A stretch of DNA of 14,262 bases, taken from an uncultured beta proteobacterium (GTDB lineage Bacteria > Pseudomonadota > Gammaproteobacteria > Burkholderiales > Burkholderiaceae_C). Positions 14,160 through 14,262 of this stretch are shown in pieces. The stretch spans positions 1 through 14,262 of the forward strand of contig CAIXMC010000351.1 in the NCBI GenBank assembly GCA_903920405.1, in the 5' to 3' direction. Below the pieces are notes generated by a model that worked only from the letters and a program-made list of their open reading frames with translations, searched no databases and was not told the origin of the DNA. The first letter of the stretch is position 1, and every line of letters begins with the position of its first letter. Made by a program: the position numbers and the translations under genes.

Positions 14160-14262
14160 CTTCAGTTATCTAAATATTATTTTCTTGTTTTAATTTATTA
14201 TGTTTTCATACAATTCAGCAATACTCAATGAAAAGACGTTTATAAGTCTCACTAGTTTAACA
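14160..14262. other. Very AT-rich tail without a gene
   Basis: From about 14120 the sequence becomes strongly AT-rich, unlike anything else in the window, at the point where the integrase similarity stops. No ORF, repeat or RNA is recognisable in the 103 bases seen. It may be foreign or decayed DNA that replaced the integrase catalytic region. Confidence 0.5.

Noticed and set aside
1..14262. CRISPR arrays, tRNA or rRNA genes
   Set aside because: No regularly spaced repeats, cloverleaf-like sequence with a CCA end or rRNA motif was seen on either strand.

Overview
The window looks like chromosomal DNA of a betaproteobacterium, most likely Burkholderiales. This rests on the SSB sequence (MASVNKV start, acidic DMDDDIPF tip), the style of the receptor signalling domains and the mcp-cheW-mcp-cheR-cheD-cheB gene order. 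By eye the GC content is in the low fifties, richer around 7.3-8.2 kb and much poorer in the last 140 bases. All recognisable genes lie on the + strand.

Region 1 (1-6835) is a chemotaxis signalling and adaptation cluster: the C-terminal end of one methyl-accepting chemotaxis protein (MCP), cheW, a second complete MCP with an almost identical signalling domain, then cheR, cheD and cheB. CheR methylates receptor glutamates, CheB demethylates and deamidates, CheD deamidates, and CheW links receptors to CheA. CheA and CheY are not in view. Between the second MCP and cheR sits an unrelated gene for an Rpn-family PD-(D/E)XK nuclease. It carries the marks of a gene within a gene: an in-frame internal ATG with its own Shine-Dalgarno sequence, followed by tetrapeptide repeats. 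This matches the layout of the Rpn toxin with intragenic antitoxin (anti-phage) systems.

Region 2 (6836-8240) is an accessory patch. It holds a 436-bp intergenic stretch with a 35-bp imperfect stem that pairs better as + strand RNA than as DNA, and an overlapping 41-codon ORF. Next come an unrecognised exported protein, a 20-codon stub with the N-terminus of an ABC-transporter ATPase, and a small membrane protein of unknown function. It looks like the remains of a reduced transporter operon.

Region 3 (8273-12686) is a two-gene RND efflux operon: a lipoprotein periplasmic adaptor and a 1054-residue inner-membrane pump, overlapping by 11 bases. A near-perfect palindrome just upstream is a good candidate repressor operator. 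No outer-membrane channel gene is present.

Region 4 (12687-14262) has a hairpin-rich leader, ssb and a strong intrinsic terminator. It ends in a broken tyrosine-recombinase (integrase) gene, frameshifted at a run of nine A and lacking its catalytic domain, followed by very AT-rich DNA.
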